This document shows, piece after piece, positions 26,839 to 34,577 of a stretch of DNA of 64,000 nucleotides. Position 1 is the first letter of the stretch, and every line of letters begins with the position of its first letter. The notes beneath the pieces were generated by a model that did not search any database, had not been told where the DNA came from, and saw only the letters and a list, made by a program, of their open reading frames with translations. Position numbers and translations under genes: made by a program. Origin of the DNA: Pseudescherichia sp031998825 (lineage in GTDB: Bacteria > Pseudomonadota > Gammaproteobacteria > Enterobacterales > Enterobacteriaceae); assembly GCF_031998825.1 (NCBI RefSeq), contig NZ_DAMACX010000017.1:17005-81004 (forward strand), read 5' to 3'.

Positions 26839-26864
26839 GCCCTCCGTATGGAGGGCCTTTTTTT
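26839..26864 (+). terminator. Terminator of ogl
   Basis: GCCCTCC (26839-26845) pairs with GGAGGGC (26850-26856) and is followed by a T7 tract. It is 25 bp after the ogl stop. Confidence 0.9.
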
Positions 26865-26918
26865 ATCTGTGCTATTTCATCCACGACTCTATTTCTTTTT
26901 CTTTCTATTAATATAAAG

Positions 26919-26946
26919 AAAAAACCCCGGCCAACTGCTCCGGGGT
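26919..26946 (-). terminator. Terminator of kdgM
   Basis: On the minus strand ACCCCGG (26946-26940) pairs with CCGGGGT (26930-26924), followed by a run of Ts. It is 18 bp downstream of the kdgM stop. Confidence 0.85.
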
Positions 26947-26964
26947 CTTCTCATGAGGGTTCTT

Positions 26965-27645
26965 TTAGAAGGTATATGCTACGCCGACACGGAAACGTGT
27001 CTGGCGCTCGTCGGTATTTCGCACGCCGACGTTACCCACTTCGCCATACGGAGACCAGTTTTTATCCCATTTATAAGCGAGCTTAACGTTATATTCGTTA
27101 GAATAGGTTTTGTTATTTTCACGAATAACGTCTTCGGTACTTTTCGCGTAGACGTAGTTCAGCTCGGTGCGCCAGTCGCCCATCGCCCAGCCTACCCAGG
27201 CATCGAATTTATTTACTTTGTTATCAACAACGTCGGAGTCCGGGTTACGGGTGTACTCATAGCGGTAGCGACCAGCGATATAGACGCCGCTGTCAAAGCT
27301 ATACTGCGCATGCAGATAAGGTTTATAGATAGAGAAGGTATCTTTACTTTCAATATTAATGCCCGGGTTAAGAGCAAAATTATCTGTCGCTTTCCAGCGC
27401 CAGTTCAGGGATTCTTCGTGACCGTTGCCAACGATTTCGGTTAATGGTTGATCGGCATTGTTACCACCGGATTTCCATTTTGCTTCGACGCCAAAACCCA
27501 GGCCGTTATCAAAACGGTGAGAGACCGCCACGCGATCGGCGTTGGTGCCGTTATCAATATATTCGTGACGCAGATCGACAGTCACGGCCTGCGCAGCAAA
27601 AGAGGCACCGATAAGAGACGCAAGGATCAGAGTATTCTTCAACAT
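26965..27645 (-). CDS. kdgM: Oligogalacturonate-specific porin KdgM
   Basis: Outer-membrane 12-strand beta-barrel porin that admits oligogalacturonides. The start at ATG 27645 (MLKNTLILASLIGASFAAQA) gives a signal peptide cut after AQA and 226 residues. The mature protein begins VTVDLRHEYID, alternates hydrophobic and polar residues and ends in Phe (VGVAYTF), as OMPs do. GAGGG precedes the start. It is convergent with ogl. It completes the outer membrane-to-cytoplasm route with TogMNAB and Ogl. Confidence 0.94.
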   Translation of the reverse strand: MLKNTLILASLIGASFAAQAVTVDLRHEYIDNGTNADRVAVSHRFDNGLGFGVEAKWKSGGNNADQPLTEIVGNGHEESLNWRWKATDNFALNPGINIESKDTFSIYKPYLHAQYSFDSGVYIAGRYRYEYTRNPDSDVVDNKVNKFDAWVGWAMGDWRTELNYVYAKSTEDVIRENNKTYSNEYNVKLAYKWDKNWSPYGEVGNVGVRNTDERQTRFRVGVAYTF

Positions 27646-28020
27646 AGCCACCCTCAAAATTAAAATGATGTTCCGTTTTTATGGAATTGCATTTTATTTT
27701 TTAAATAACTTTATTTTAGTGATCGGGATCGTAATTGGCTGTTTCAAAAAATTAGGAAAGTGAAGACGTGATGAATATCAACAAAGCCAGGCCTTTTGGG
27801 CTATAAATAACGACGCAGATCACAGCATCTAGCTATTAACGTCACAATTACAAATATTTTATAATAGGTCAAACTTCTTATTTATCAGTGCATTGCTGAG
27901 TTAGCTAACAAATAGTTACATACGTTATTTTATTATATTCGTATAATACTTTTCTTAAGCATTAATTTTGACGTAAAAAAGCCCGCTCTTAAGCGGGCCT
28001 CTTTAACACATAAATCAAAC
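27646..28020. promoter_or_regulatory. AT-rich kdgM promoter region
   Basis: This 375-bp gap holds the kdgM promoter side (right of 27646) and the terminator of the upstream metQ-like gene at its far end. A weak KdgR-like stretch, AATTAAAATGATGTTCCGTT, is near 27659-27678, and a CRP half-site TGTGATCTGC lies on the minus strand near 27815. No gene is visible. KdgR control of kdgM is expected from other pectinolytic bacteria, but the site here is poor. Confidence 0.45.
27975..27998 (-). terminator. Terminator of the metNIQ-like operon
   Basis: GCCCGCT (27981-27987) pairs with AGCGGGC (27992-27998), with a T6 tract on the minus strand (A6 at 27975-27980). It is 23 bp after the stop of the binding-protein gene. 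Confidence 0.9.
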
Positions 28021-28833
28021 TCAGTTGTTAACCGGGATCACCGCGCCTTTGTACTTGGTACGGATCCACTCCTGAATCTCTTTGGAGTGCAGCACGTTCA
28101 CCAGCGCGACAACGTCTTTCTTCTTCTCGTCGCCACGGTGGACGGTGATGATGTTGGCGTACGGGTTGTTCTCACCGCTCTCTACCGCAATCGGATCTTT
28201 CACCGGGTCCAGACCGGCGTCGATAGCGTAGTTGGCGTTGATCACCACCGCATCGCCTTCGTCGTTGTTATACATCTGCGGCAGCAGGGAGCCTTCTACG
28301 TTCGGCAGGAACTCCAGCTTTTTCGGGTTCTCAACGATATCGCTGATGCGCGCGTTAACTTTATTCACGCCCGGCTTCAGCTTGATCACGCCCTCTTTCT
28401 CGAAGATAGAGAGGATGCGGCCCTCTTCTGCCACGGCATCACGCATGATCACTTTGCCGCCCTGCGGCAGATCCTTCAGCGACTTGTACTTTTTAGAGTA
28501 GATACCAATCGGCTCGATGTGGATCGCGCCTGCGCTGACGAAGTCATAGGTTTTGTCGCCTTCGTGATCTTTCAGCACGCTGTTCAGGTACGGGATGTGC
28601 TGGAAGTAGTTCGCGTCGATGTCACGGCTGGCCAGCGCGGTGTTCGGCAGGATGTAGTCCTGGAACGGTTTGATCTCCAGATCGATACCCTGTTTTGCGA
28701 GGATAGGTTTAGCCTGCTCGAGAATCTCTGCGTGCGGCACGTTGGACGCGCCCACGGTCAGGGTATCAGCCCAGGAGGCGAAGCTCAGGGCGCTGAGGGT
28801 TGCTGCGGCAATCAGTGTCAGTGTCTTTTTCAT
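28021..28833 (-). CDS. MetQ-like (NlpA family) periplasmic binding protein
   Basis: Substrate-binding protein of a methionine-type ABC importer. The start at ATG 28833 (MKKTLTLIAAATLSALSFAS) gives 270 residues with a signal peptide ending near SWA-DTL. There is no lipobox cysteine, unlike E. coli MetQ, so it should be soluble in the periplasm. NlpA-family motifs are present: GASNVPHAEILE, NANYFQHIPYLN and AVVINANYAIDAGL. It is the last gene of a metN-metI-metQ operon and a paralogue of the core MetNIQ system. The ligand could be methionine or another sulfur compound. Confidence 0.88.
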   Translation of the reverse strand: MKKTLTLIAAATLSALSFASWADTLTVGASNVPHAEILEQAKPILAKQGIDLEIKPFQDYILPNTALASRDIDANYFQHIPYLNSVLKDHEGDKTYDFVSAGAIHIEPIGIYSKKYKSLKDLPQGGKVIMRDAVAEEGRILSIFEKEGVIKLKPGVNKVNARISDIVENPKKLEFLPNVEGSLLPQMYNNDEGDAVVINANYAIDAGLDPVKDPIAVESGENNPYANIITVHRGDEKKKDVVALVNVLHSKEIQEWIRTKYKGAVIPVNN

Positions 28834-28861
28834 GATGTTGGTTCCCAAATTGTTGTTGTGT

Positions 28862-29530
28862 TTAGCGTTTATCTAACAGTGAGGTAATCACGTCGCCGCA
28901 GAACTGGATGATGAAGACGATGATCAGAATGGTCACCGTCGCCACCAGCGTGACGTCGTTGTGGTTACGCTGGAATCCTTCCAGATAAGCAAGATTTCCT
29001 AAACCGCCCGCGCCGATCACACCCGCCATAGCGCTGTAGCTCACCAGAGCGATCAGCGTAACGGTGATGCCTGACACTAACGCAGGCGACGATTCAGGCA
29101 ACAGCACCCGAAACACGAGCGTACTGAGGCGCGCACCCATAGAGCGCGTGGCTTCAATGACGCCTTTATCCACTTCACGCAGCGCAATCTCTACCAGACG
29201 GGCATAGAACGGCGCAGCCCCCACGATTAGCGCCGGTAGCGCGGCGTTGGCACCCAAAATGGTACCGATAAGAGTCTTGGTAAAGGGGATCAGCAGCACG
29301 ATCAGAATAATGAACGGGATAGAGCGGAACACGTTCACCACGATAGAGATCACGCTGTAGAGCGGCTTGTTCTGGAACAGCCCGCCCTTAGCGGTTAAAA
29401 ACAGCGCCAGCCCGAGCAGGATCCCCAGTACAAAGGTGGCTACCCCGGAGAGTGCCGTCATGTAGAGTGTCTCCTGCGTGGCAGACCAGAGCTGCTCCAG
29501 ACGCAGATGCGGGAATAAATTCTCAACCAT
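28862..29530 (-). CDS. MetI-like ABC transporter permease
   Basis: Inner-membrane permease of 222 residues with five to six transmembrane helices. The EAA-type loop is VIEATRSMGARLSTLVFRVL (about residues 128-147), and the ending VFIIQFCGDVITSLLDKR is typical of MetI. Its start overlaps the metN-like stop by 8 bp and it is 28 bp upstream of the binding-protein gene, so the three are one operon. Substrate specificity is inferred from the family and the neighbouring transsulfuration gene. Confidence 0.9.
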   Translation of the reverse strand: MVENLFPHLRLEQLWSATQETLYMTALSGVATFVLGILLGLALFLTAKGGLFQNKPLYSVISIVVNVFRSIPFIILIVLLIPFTKTLIGTILGANAALPALIVGAAPFYARLVEIALREVDKGVIEATRSMGARLSTLVFRVLLPESSPALVSGITVTLIALVSYSAMAGVIGAGGLGNLAYLEGFQRNHNDVTLVATVTILIIVFIIQFCGDVITSLLDKR

Positions 29531-30545
29531 GTTTGATCACCTCGCCGTCAATATCGCTTTTCTGCAGATCTGCGAGGATATTGCCTAGTTGTTCCTGGGT
29601 TGCCACCACGTGCACCCAAAGTTGTCCAAAGACGCCGTGCGCCGTCTGGGTCATTTTGCCGTGCAGAATATTGAACGGCAGGCCGTAGCGCAGGGTCAGT
29701 TCGCCCACGATCGGCTTATGCGTGCTGTGGCCGGTAAAGGTCAGCTTGATGACGCTACCGTCCAGGTCGTTAGCCAGCTCGGGATTAAAAGTCTCCTCCT
29801 CCGCATACTGGCTCACCTGGCGCACAAACTGGCGGGTGATCGGCTGTTGCGGACGGGTAAAGACATCCAGTACGTCACCCTCTTCCACCACTCTGCCGTT
29901 CTCCATCACCGCCACGCGGTCGCAAATCTTACGTACCACGTGCATCTCATGGGTGATCAGCACGATGGTCAGCTTAAAGCGGCGGTTGATATCCAGCAGC
30001 AGATCGAGGATCTGATCGGTGGTCTGCGGATCCAGCGCCGAGGTCGCTTCGTCGCACAGCAGCACGTCCGGGCTGTTAGCCAGCGCACGGGCGATGCCGA
30101 CGCGCTGCTTCTGGCCGCCGCTCAGCTGGGACGGATAGGCGTGTTCGCGCCCCGTCAGGCCGACCAGCTCAACCAGCTCCGCCACCCGGGCGGTGATTTT
30201 TGCTTTCGGCACGCCCGCGATCTGCATCGAGAAGGCGATGTTTTCATTTACCGTACGCGACCAGAGCAGGTTGAAGTGCTGGAAGACCATGCTGATCTTC
30301 AGCCGCGCCTGGCGCAGGCTCTCACCGCGCGCGGCGGAGATATCCTGACCGTTGATGGTCACGCTACCCTCGGTGGGCTTCTCCAGGCCATTGAGCAGGC
30401 GGATCAGAGTACTTTTCCCCGCGCCGCTGTAGCCGATGATGCCGTAAATTTGCCCCTGCTCAACCGTCAAGTTCACATTATCCACGGCGGTAATAGGTAC
30501 CTTTCCGTGGTCAAAAATCTTAGAGATATTCCTCAGGACGATCAT
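29523..30545 (-). CDS. MetN-like ABC transporter ATP-binding protein
   Basis: ATPase of 340 residues, the MetN length. Walker A is GYSGAGKS (about residues 37-44), the signature is LSGGQKQRVGIARAL, Walker B is VLLCDEATSALD and the H-loop histidine is in VLITHEMHVV. The C-terminal ~75 residues form the NIL/ACT-type regulatory domain, which in MetN binds methionine for trans-inhibition. It is the first gene of the operon, divergent from the fusion gene at 30956. I see no convincing MetJ box upstream. Confidence 0.9.
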   Translation of the reverse strand: MIVLRNISKIFDHGKVPITAVDNVNLTVEQGQIYGIIGYSGAGKSTLIRLLNGLEKPTEGSVTINGQDISAARGESLRQARLKISMVFQHFNLLWSRTVNENIAFSMQIAGVPKAKITARVAELVELVGLTGREHAYPSQLSGGQKQRVGIARALANSPDVLLCDEATSALDPQTTDQILDLLLDINRRFKLTIVLITHEMHVVRKICDRVAVMENGRVVEEGDVLDVFTRPQQPITRQFVRQVSQYAEEETFNPELANDLDGSVIKLTFTGHSTHKPIVGELTLRYGLPFNILHGKMTQTAHGVFGQLWVHVVATQEQLGNILADLQKSDIDGEVIKHG

Positions 30546-30955
30546 TTCGTTGGTGTATCCGTTATGGCGGTTTAGCAGTATGGATGTCTGAATGATGATA
30601 AACAGGCGTTATTATCTTTGAAATAACAAAAAATGAATAAGATATAACGTGCAGGTATAAGCGGCTCATACCGTGACCTGGCGTCTATAGGATTAATTCA
30701 GCAACCGTTATCGAAAAAGCGCATAAGATTAGCACTGGTTTACGGTCTGCGATAGCAAGGGTAGGCTCTAAACCTTTGTTTTGTAGGCCGGATAAGCGCA
30801 GCGCCATCCGGCGTTATATCCAGATGGCTTTCCATCCTGACGGCTAAATAGCACAGATATGCCATTTCGTTCTATTTAGCAGAGAATCATTCTTTAAAAG
30901 CTGTTTTTTGCGGCCCTATCCTCCTGCTATCGCATCTCATAACAGGTGACAAAAA
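30546..30955. promoter_or_regulatory. Divergent promoter region with REP element
   Basis: A 410-bp gap between the metN-like gene and the transsulfuration fusion gene. It is AT-rich near both ends and contains one REP unit (TGTAGGCCGGATAAGCGCAG, from 30782, to about 30813). I checked for MetJ boxes (AGACGTCT); the best resemblance, GGATGTCT near 30582, has only 6 of 8 bases and no adjacent partner. Confidence 0.5.
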
Positions 30956-33094
30956 ATGTCCGTATTCCACTCCATTACCGACCTTATCGGCCAGACGCCG
31001 ATTTTGCAGCTACACAAACTGAACACCGGCTCGTGCGAGCTTTTTCTCAAGCTGGAGAATCAGAATCCCGGCGGCTCAATAAAGGATCGCGTCGCGTTGT
31101 CGATGATTAACGAGGCCGAACGCCGGGGCCTGCTGAATCCCGGCGGCACCATTATTGAGGCTACCGCAGGCAATACCGGTCTCGGACTGGCGCTGATTGC
31201 CGCCCAGAAAGGTTACAAGCTGGTGCTGGTGGTACCGGACAAGATGAGCCAGGAGAAGATCTACCATCTGCGCGCGCTCGGCGTTCAGGTACTTATTACC
31301 CGCTCCGACGTGACCAAAGGCCACCCGGAGTATTATCAGGACTACGCCCGCCGCCTGGCGGAGGAGACGCCGGGGGCTTACTATATCGATCAGTTCTCCA
31401 ACCCGGCTAACCCGCTGGCGCACGCCACCACCACCGCGCCGGAGCTGTTCGACCAGCTGGCGGGTAGGATTGACGCCGTGGTGGTAGGCGTTGGCTCCGG
31501 TGGCACGCTGGGCGGCTTGCAGGCGTGGTTTGCCAAACACTCGCCGCACACCGAGTTTGTGCTGGCCGATCCCATCGGCTCGATTCTGGCGGATCAGGTT
31601 GAGACCGGACAGCACGGCGAAGCCGGATCCTGGCGAGTAGAAGGAATTGGGGAAGACTTTATCCCTCCCCTTGCCCATCTGGAGAACGTCCGCCAGGCGT
31701 ACCGGGTATCGGATGCGGAGGCCTTTGCCACTGCCCGCCAGCTGTTACAGACGGAAGGCGTGCTGGCTGGCTCCTCCACCGGCACGCTGCTGGCCGCCGC
31801 CCTGCGCTACTGCCAGAACCAGACCACGCCAAAGCGGGTGGTGACCTTTGCCTGCGACAGCGGCAACAAGTACCTCTCCCGCATGTTTAACGATGAGTGG
31901 CTACAACAGCAGGGCTTGCAGGATGATGACCAGCCCGCGCCCGCCACACCGGTTAGCGCGCTGGCGACCCTCAGCGTGCACAGCGGCGCCTTTAACGACC
32001 AGCACGGGGCGGTGATGCCGCCTATCTATGCCACCTCGACCTTTGCCCAGCCCGCGCCAGGCCAGCACACCGGCTACGAGTACTCCCGCAGCGGCAATCC
32101 GACGCGCCATGCCCTGGAGAGCGCCATCGCCGAGCTGGAGAGCGGCACGCGCGGCTACGCCTTCGCCTCCGGCCTGGCGGCGATCTCAACCGTGCTGGAG
32201 CTGCTGGATAAAGATAGCCATATCGTCGCGATTGACGACGTTTACGGTGGCACCTACCGCCTGATTGAGAACGTGCGCCGTCGCAGCACCGGGCTACAGG
32301 TAAGCTGGGTGAAGCCGGACGATCTTGCCGGGCTGGAGGCCGCCATCCGGCCGGATACGCGGATGATCTGGGTAGAGACGCCCACCAACCCGCTGCTTAA
32401 GCTGGCGGACCTGGCGGCTATCGCTGAGATCGCCCGCCGTCACAACGTTATTAGCGTGGCGGATAACACCTTCGCCTCGCCGCTGATCCACCGCCCGCTG
32501 ACGCTGGGCTTTGATATCGTGGTGCACTCGGCCACCAAATACCTCAACGGCCACTCCGACGTGGTAGCCGGGCTGGCGGTGGTGGGCGATCGCCCGGCGC
32601 TGGCAGAGAAGCTGGGCTACCTGCAAAACGCGGTGGGCGGCGTGCTCGATCCGTTCAGCAGCTTCCTGACCCTACGCGGGATCCGCACCCTCGCCCTGCG
32701 CATCGAGCGTCACAGCAGCAACGCCCTGACGCTGGCTCGCTGGCTTGAGCAGCAGCCGCAGGTGGAGAAAGTGTGGTTCCCGTGGCTGACGTCGCATCCG
32801 CAGTATGCTTTGGCGCGCCAGCAGATGGCTCTGCCCGGAGGCATGATCTCCATCGTGATCAAAGGTGACGATCAGCGTGCGGCAGAGGTCATTAGCAAAC
32901 TGAAGCTGTTTACCCTCGCCGAGAGCCTTGGCGGCGTCGAGAGCCTGGTGAGCCAGCCGTTCAGCATGACCCACGCTTCGATCCCGCTGGCGCAGCGCCT
33001 GGCGAACGGCATTACGCCGCAGCTGATCCGCCTGTCGGTGGGCATTGAGGATGAGCAGGATCTGCTGGCAGACCTCAAGCAGGCTTTGGCCTGA
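30956..33094 (+). CDS. Fused cystathionine beta-synthase-like / cystathionine gamma-lyase-like protein
   Basis: A single 712-residue chain with two different PLP enzymes. Residues 1-~320 are a fold-type II cysteine synthase/cystathionine beta-synthase domain: PLP lysine K43 in NPGGSIKDR, the ATAGNTGLG substrate loop and GVGSGGTLGG. Residues ~332-712 are a fold-type I Cys/Met-metabolism domain: YSRSGNPTR, and PLP lysine K528 in HSATKYLNGHSD. A short Asp/Pro/Ala linker (about 321-334) joins them. Klebsiella has a methionine-to-cysteine pathway encoded by mtcB and mtcC; this looks like both in one polypeptide. It is divergent from a metNIQ-like importer. The exact activities of each half are inferred. 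Confidence 0.88.
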   Translation: MSVFHSITDLIGQTPILQLHKLNTGSCELFLKLENQNPGGSIKDRVALSMINEAERRGLLNPGGTIIEATAGNTGLGLALIAAQKGYKLVLVVPDKMSQEKIYHLRALGVQVLITRSDVTKGHPEYYQDYARRLAEETPGAYYIDQFSNPANPLAHATTTAPELFDQLAGRIDAVVVGVGSGGTLGGLQAWFAKHSPHTEFVLADPIGSILADQVETGQHGEAGSWRVEGIGEDFIPPLAHLENVRQAYRVSDAEAFATARQLLQTEGVLAGSSTGTLLAAALRYCQNQTTPKRVVTFACDSGNKYLSRMFNDEWLQQQGLQDDDQPAPATPVSALATLSVHSGAFNDQHGAVMPPIYATSTFAQPAPGQHTGYEYSRSGNPTRHALESAIAELESGTRGYAFASGLAAISTVLELLDKDSHIVAIDDVYGGTYRLIENVRRRSTGLQVSWVKPDDLAGLEAAIRPDTRMIWVETPTNPLLKLADLAAIAEIARRHNVISVADNTFASPLIHRPLTLGFDIVVHSATKYLNGHSDVVAGLAVVGDRPALAEKLGYLQNAVGGVLDPFSSFLTLRGIRTLALRIERHSSNALTLARWLEQQPQVEKVWFPWLTSHPQYALARQQMALPGGMISIVIKGDDQRAAEVISKLKLFTLAESLGGVESLVSQPFSMTHASIPLAQRLANGITPQLIRLSVGIEDEQDLLADLKQALA

Positions 33095-33181
33095 TACCGA
33101 CGCGCGCCCAGCGATTGCGACTATGCTTAGAGGCTAAGGGTTTTGATTAAGCCAGTCTGAGTCGCAGGAGCGCGCACCGCT

Positions 33182-33712
33182 ATGCTAGTAAATAGTCTGA
33201 TCGTCATCTTGAGCGTTATTGCGATGGAGGGCATCGCCGCATTCACCCACCGCTACATTATGCACGGCTGGGGATGGCGCTGGCATGAGTCGCACCACAC
33301 TCCGCGCAAGGGGGTGTTTGAGCTGAACGATCTCTTTGCGGTGGTCTTCGCCGGGGTGGCTATCGCGCTGATCGCCGCAGGCACGGCGGGGATCTGGCCC
33401 CTGCAGTGGATTGGCTGCGGCATGACGATCTACGGCCTGCTCTACTTCCTGGTGCACGATGGCCTGGTGCACCAGCGCTGGCCCTTCCACTGGATCCCGC
33501 GCCGGGGCTATCTGAAGCGGCTTTACGTCGCGCACCGCCTGCACCATGCGGTGCGCGGACGGGAGGGCTGCGTCTCCTTCGGCTTTATTTACGCCCGTAA
33601 GCCTGCCGACCTCCAGGCGATCCTGCGCAAGCGTCATGGCCGCCCGCCTAAACGGGACGCTGCCAAAGACCAGCCGGACGCGGCGTCACCCTCGTCGTCT
33701 TCGCACGAATAA
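33182..33712 (+). CDS. crtZ: Beta-carotene hydroxylase CrtZ
   Basis: Membrane di-iron hydroxylase converting beta-carotene to zeaxanthin. The 176-residue protein has the four histidine motifs HRYIMH (23-28), HESHH (35-39), HDGLVH (92-97) and HRLHH (118-122) and about four hydrophobic segments. It is transcribed toward crtB, and the 3' ends overlap by 65 bp, the same arrangement as in Pantoea-type crt clusters. The C terminus is a Ser/Asp-rich tail lying in the overlap. Confidence 0.96.
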   Translation: MLVNSLIVILSVIAMEGIAAFTHRYIMHGWGWRWHESHHTPRKGVFELNDLFAVVFAGVAIALIAAGTAGIWPLQWIGCGMTIYGLLYFLVHDGLVHQRWPFHWIPRRGYLKRLYVAHRLHHAVRGREGCVSFGFIYARKPADLQAILRKRHGRPPKRDAAKDQPDAASPSSSSHE

Positions 33713-34577
33713 CCTGGCCCGGCGCCGCCATCAGCATGGCGATTTTTTCACCTTTGCTGGTGTGCTGGCGGCGATCCCAGGCGCTGCCTCCCGCCGCTTT
33801 TACCTTAATACCGATCTCCCGGTAGACGCTGCGGGCGGTGGCGATCGCCCAGGCGCAGCGCGGCGGCAGGTCATGCAGCCCGGCCTGCGAGGAGATGTAG
33901 TACGGCTCGGCGGCGTCAATTAACCGCTCCGCCACCCGCGCCAGCGCCGCCCGGTTCTCCCGTGCGGCATAGTTCTCCGGCGTCAGCCCGGCATCGTGCA
34001 GCCACTCGGCGGGCAGGTAGCAGCGGTCAACAGCCGCATCGTCAATAATATCCCGGGCGATATTCGTCAGCTGAAAGGCCAGCCCGAGATCGCAGGCGCG
34101 ATCCAGCACCCGCTCATCCCGCACGCCCATCACCCTCGCCATCATCAGTCCCACAACTCCAGCTACGTGATAACAGTAGCGCAGCGTATCCTCAAAGGTG
34201 ACATAGCGAGTCTGGGCTACGTCCATCGCAAAGCCGTCGAGGTGATCGAGCGCCATGCGGGGCGTAATGCCGTGGGTCAGCGCCACCTCCTGAAAGGCGG
34301 CGAAGGCGGGATCCTGCATCTCTGCCCCTTCAAACGCCGCCAGGGTCAGCTTGCGCAGCCGGGCCAGGCGCTGGGTCGCCTCCTCTTCTGCCGCAGTCTC
34401 GCTGGCAAAGCCGTGGGTCTGGTCATCGATGACGTCATCGCAGTGACGGCACCAGGTGTAGAGCATCAGCACGCTGCGACGGGTGGCGGGATCGAACAGC
34501 TTCGCGGCAGTGGCAAAGCTCTTCGAGCCGTTGGCCATGGTCTGCGTGGCGTGATCAAGCAGTAGCGGTTGGCTCAT
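33648..34577 (-). CDS. crtB: Phytoene synthase CrtB
   Basis: Condenses two geranylgeranyl diphosphates to phytoene. The 309-residue protein has both aspartate-rich motifs: HCDDVIDDQ near residue 45 and NIARDIIDDAAVDRCYLPAE (about residues 171-190), the trans-isoprenyl synthase signature. It is the last gene of the crtE-idi-crtXYIB operon. The start overlaps the crtI stop by 4 bp (ATGA type), and the 3' end overlaps crtZ on the other strand. Confidence 0.96.
   Translation of the reverse strand: MSQPLLLDHATQTMANGSKSFATAAKLFDPATRRSVLMLYTWCRHCDDVIDDQTHGFASETAAEEEATQRLARLRKLTLAAFEGAEMQDPAFAAFQEVALTHGITPRMALDHLDGFAMDVAQTRYVTFEDTLRYCYHVAGVVGLMMARVMGVRDERVLDRACDLGLAFQLTNIARDIIDDAAVDRCYLPAEWLHDAGLTPENYAARENRAALARVAERLIDAAEPYYISSQAGLHDLPPRCAWAIATARSVYREIGIKVKAAGGSAWDRRQHTSKGEKIAMLMAAPGQVIRAKTTRVTPRPAGLWQRPV

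Noticed and set aside
30575..30592. Possible MetJ box upstream of the metN-like gene
   Set aside because: Best unit GGATGTCT matches 6 of 8 bases and the adjacent 8-mer only 5 of 8; MetJ needs at least two good tandem units.
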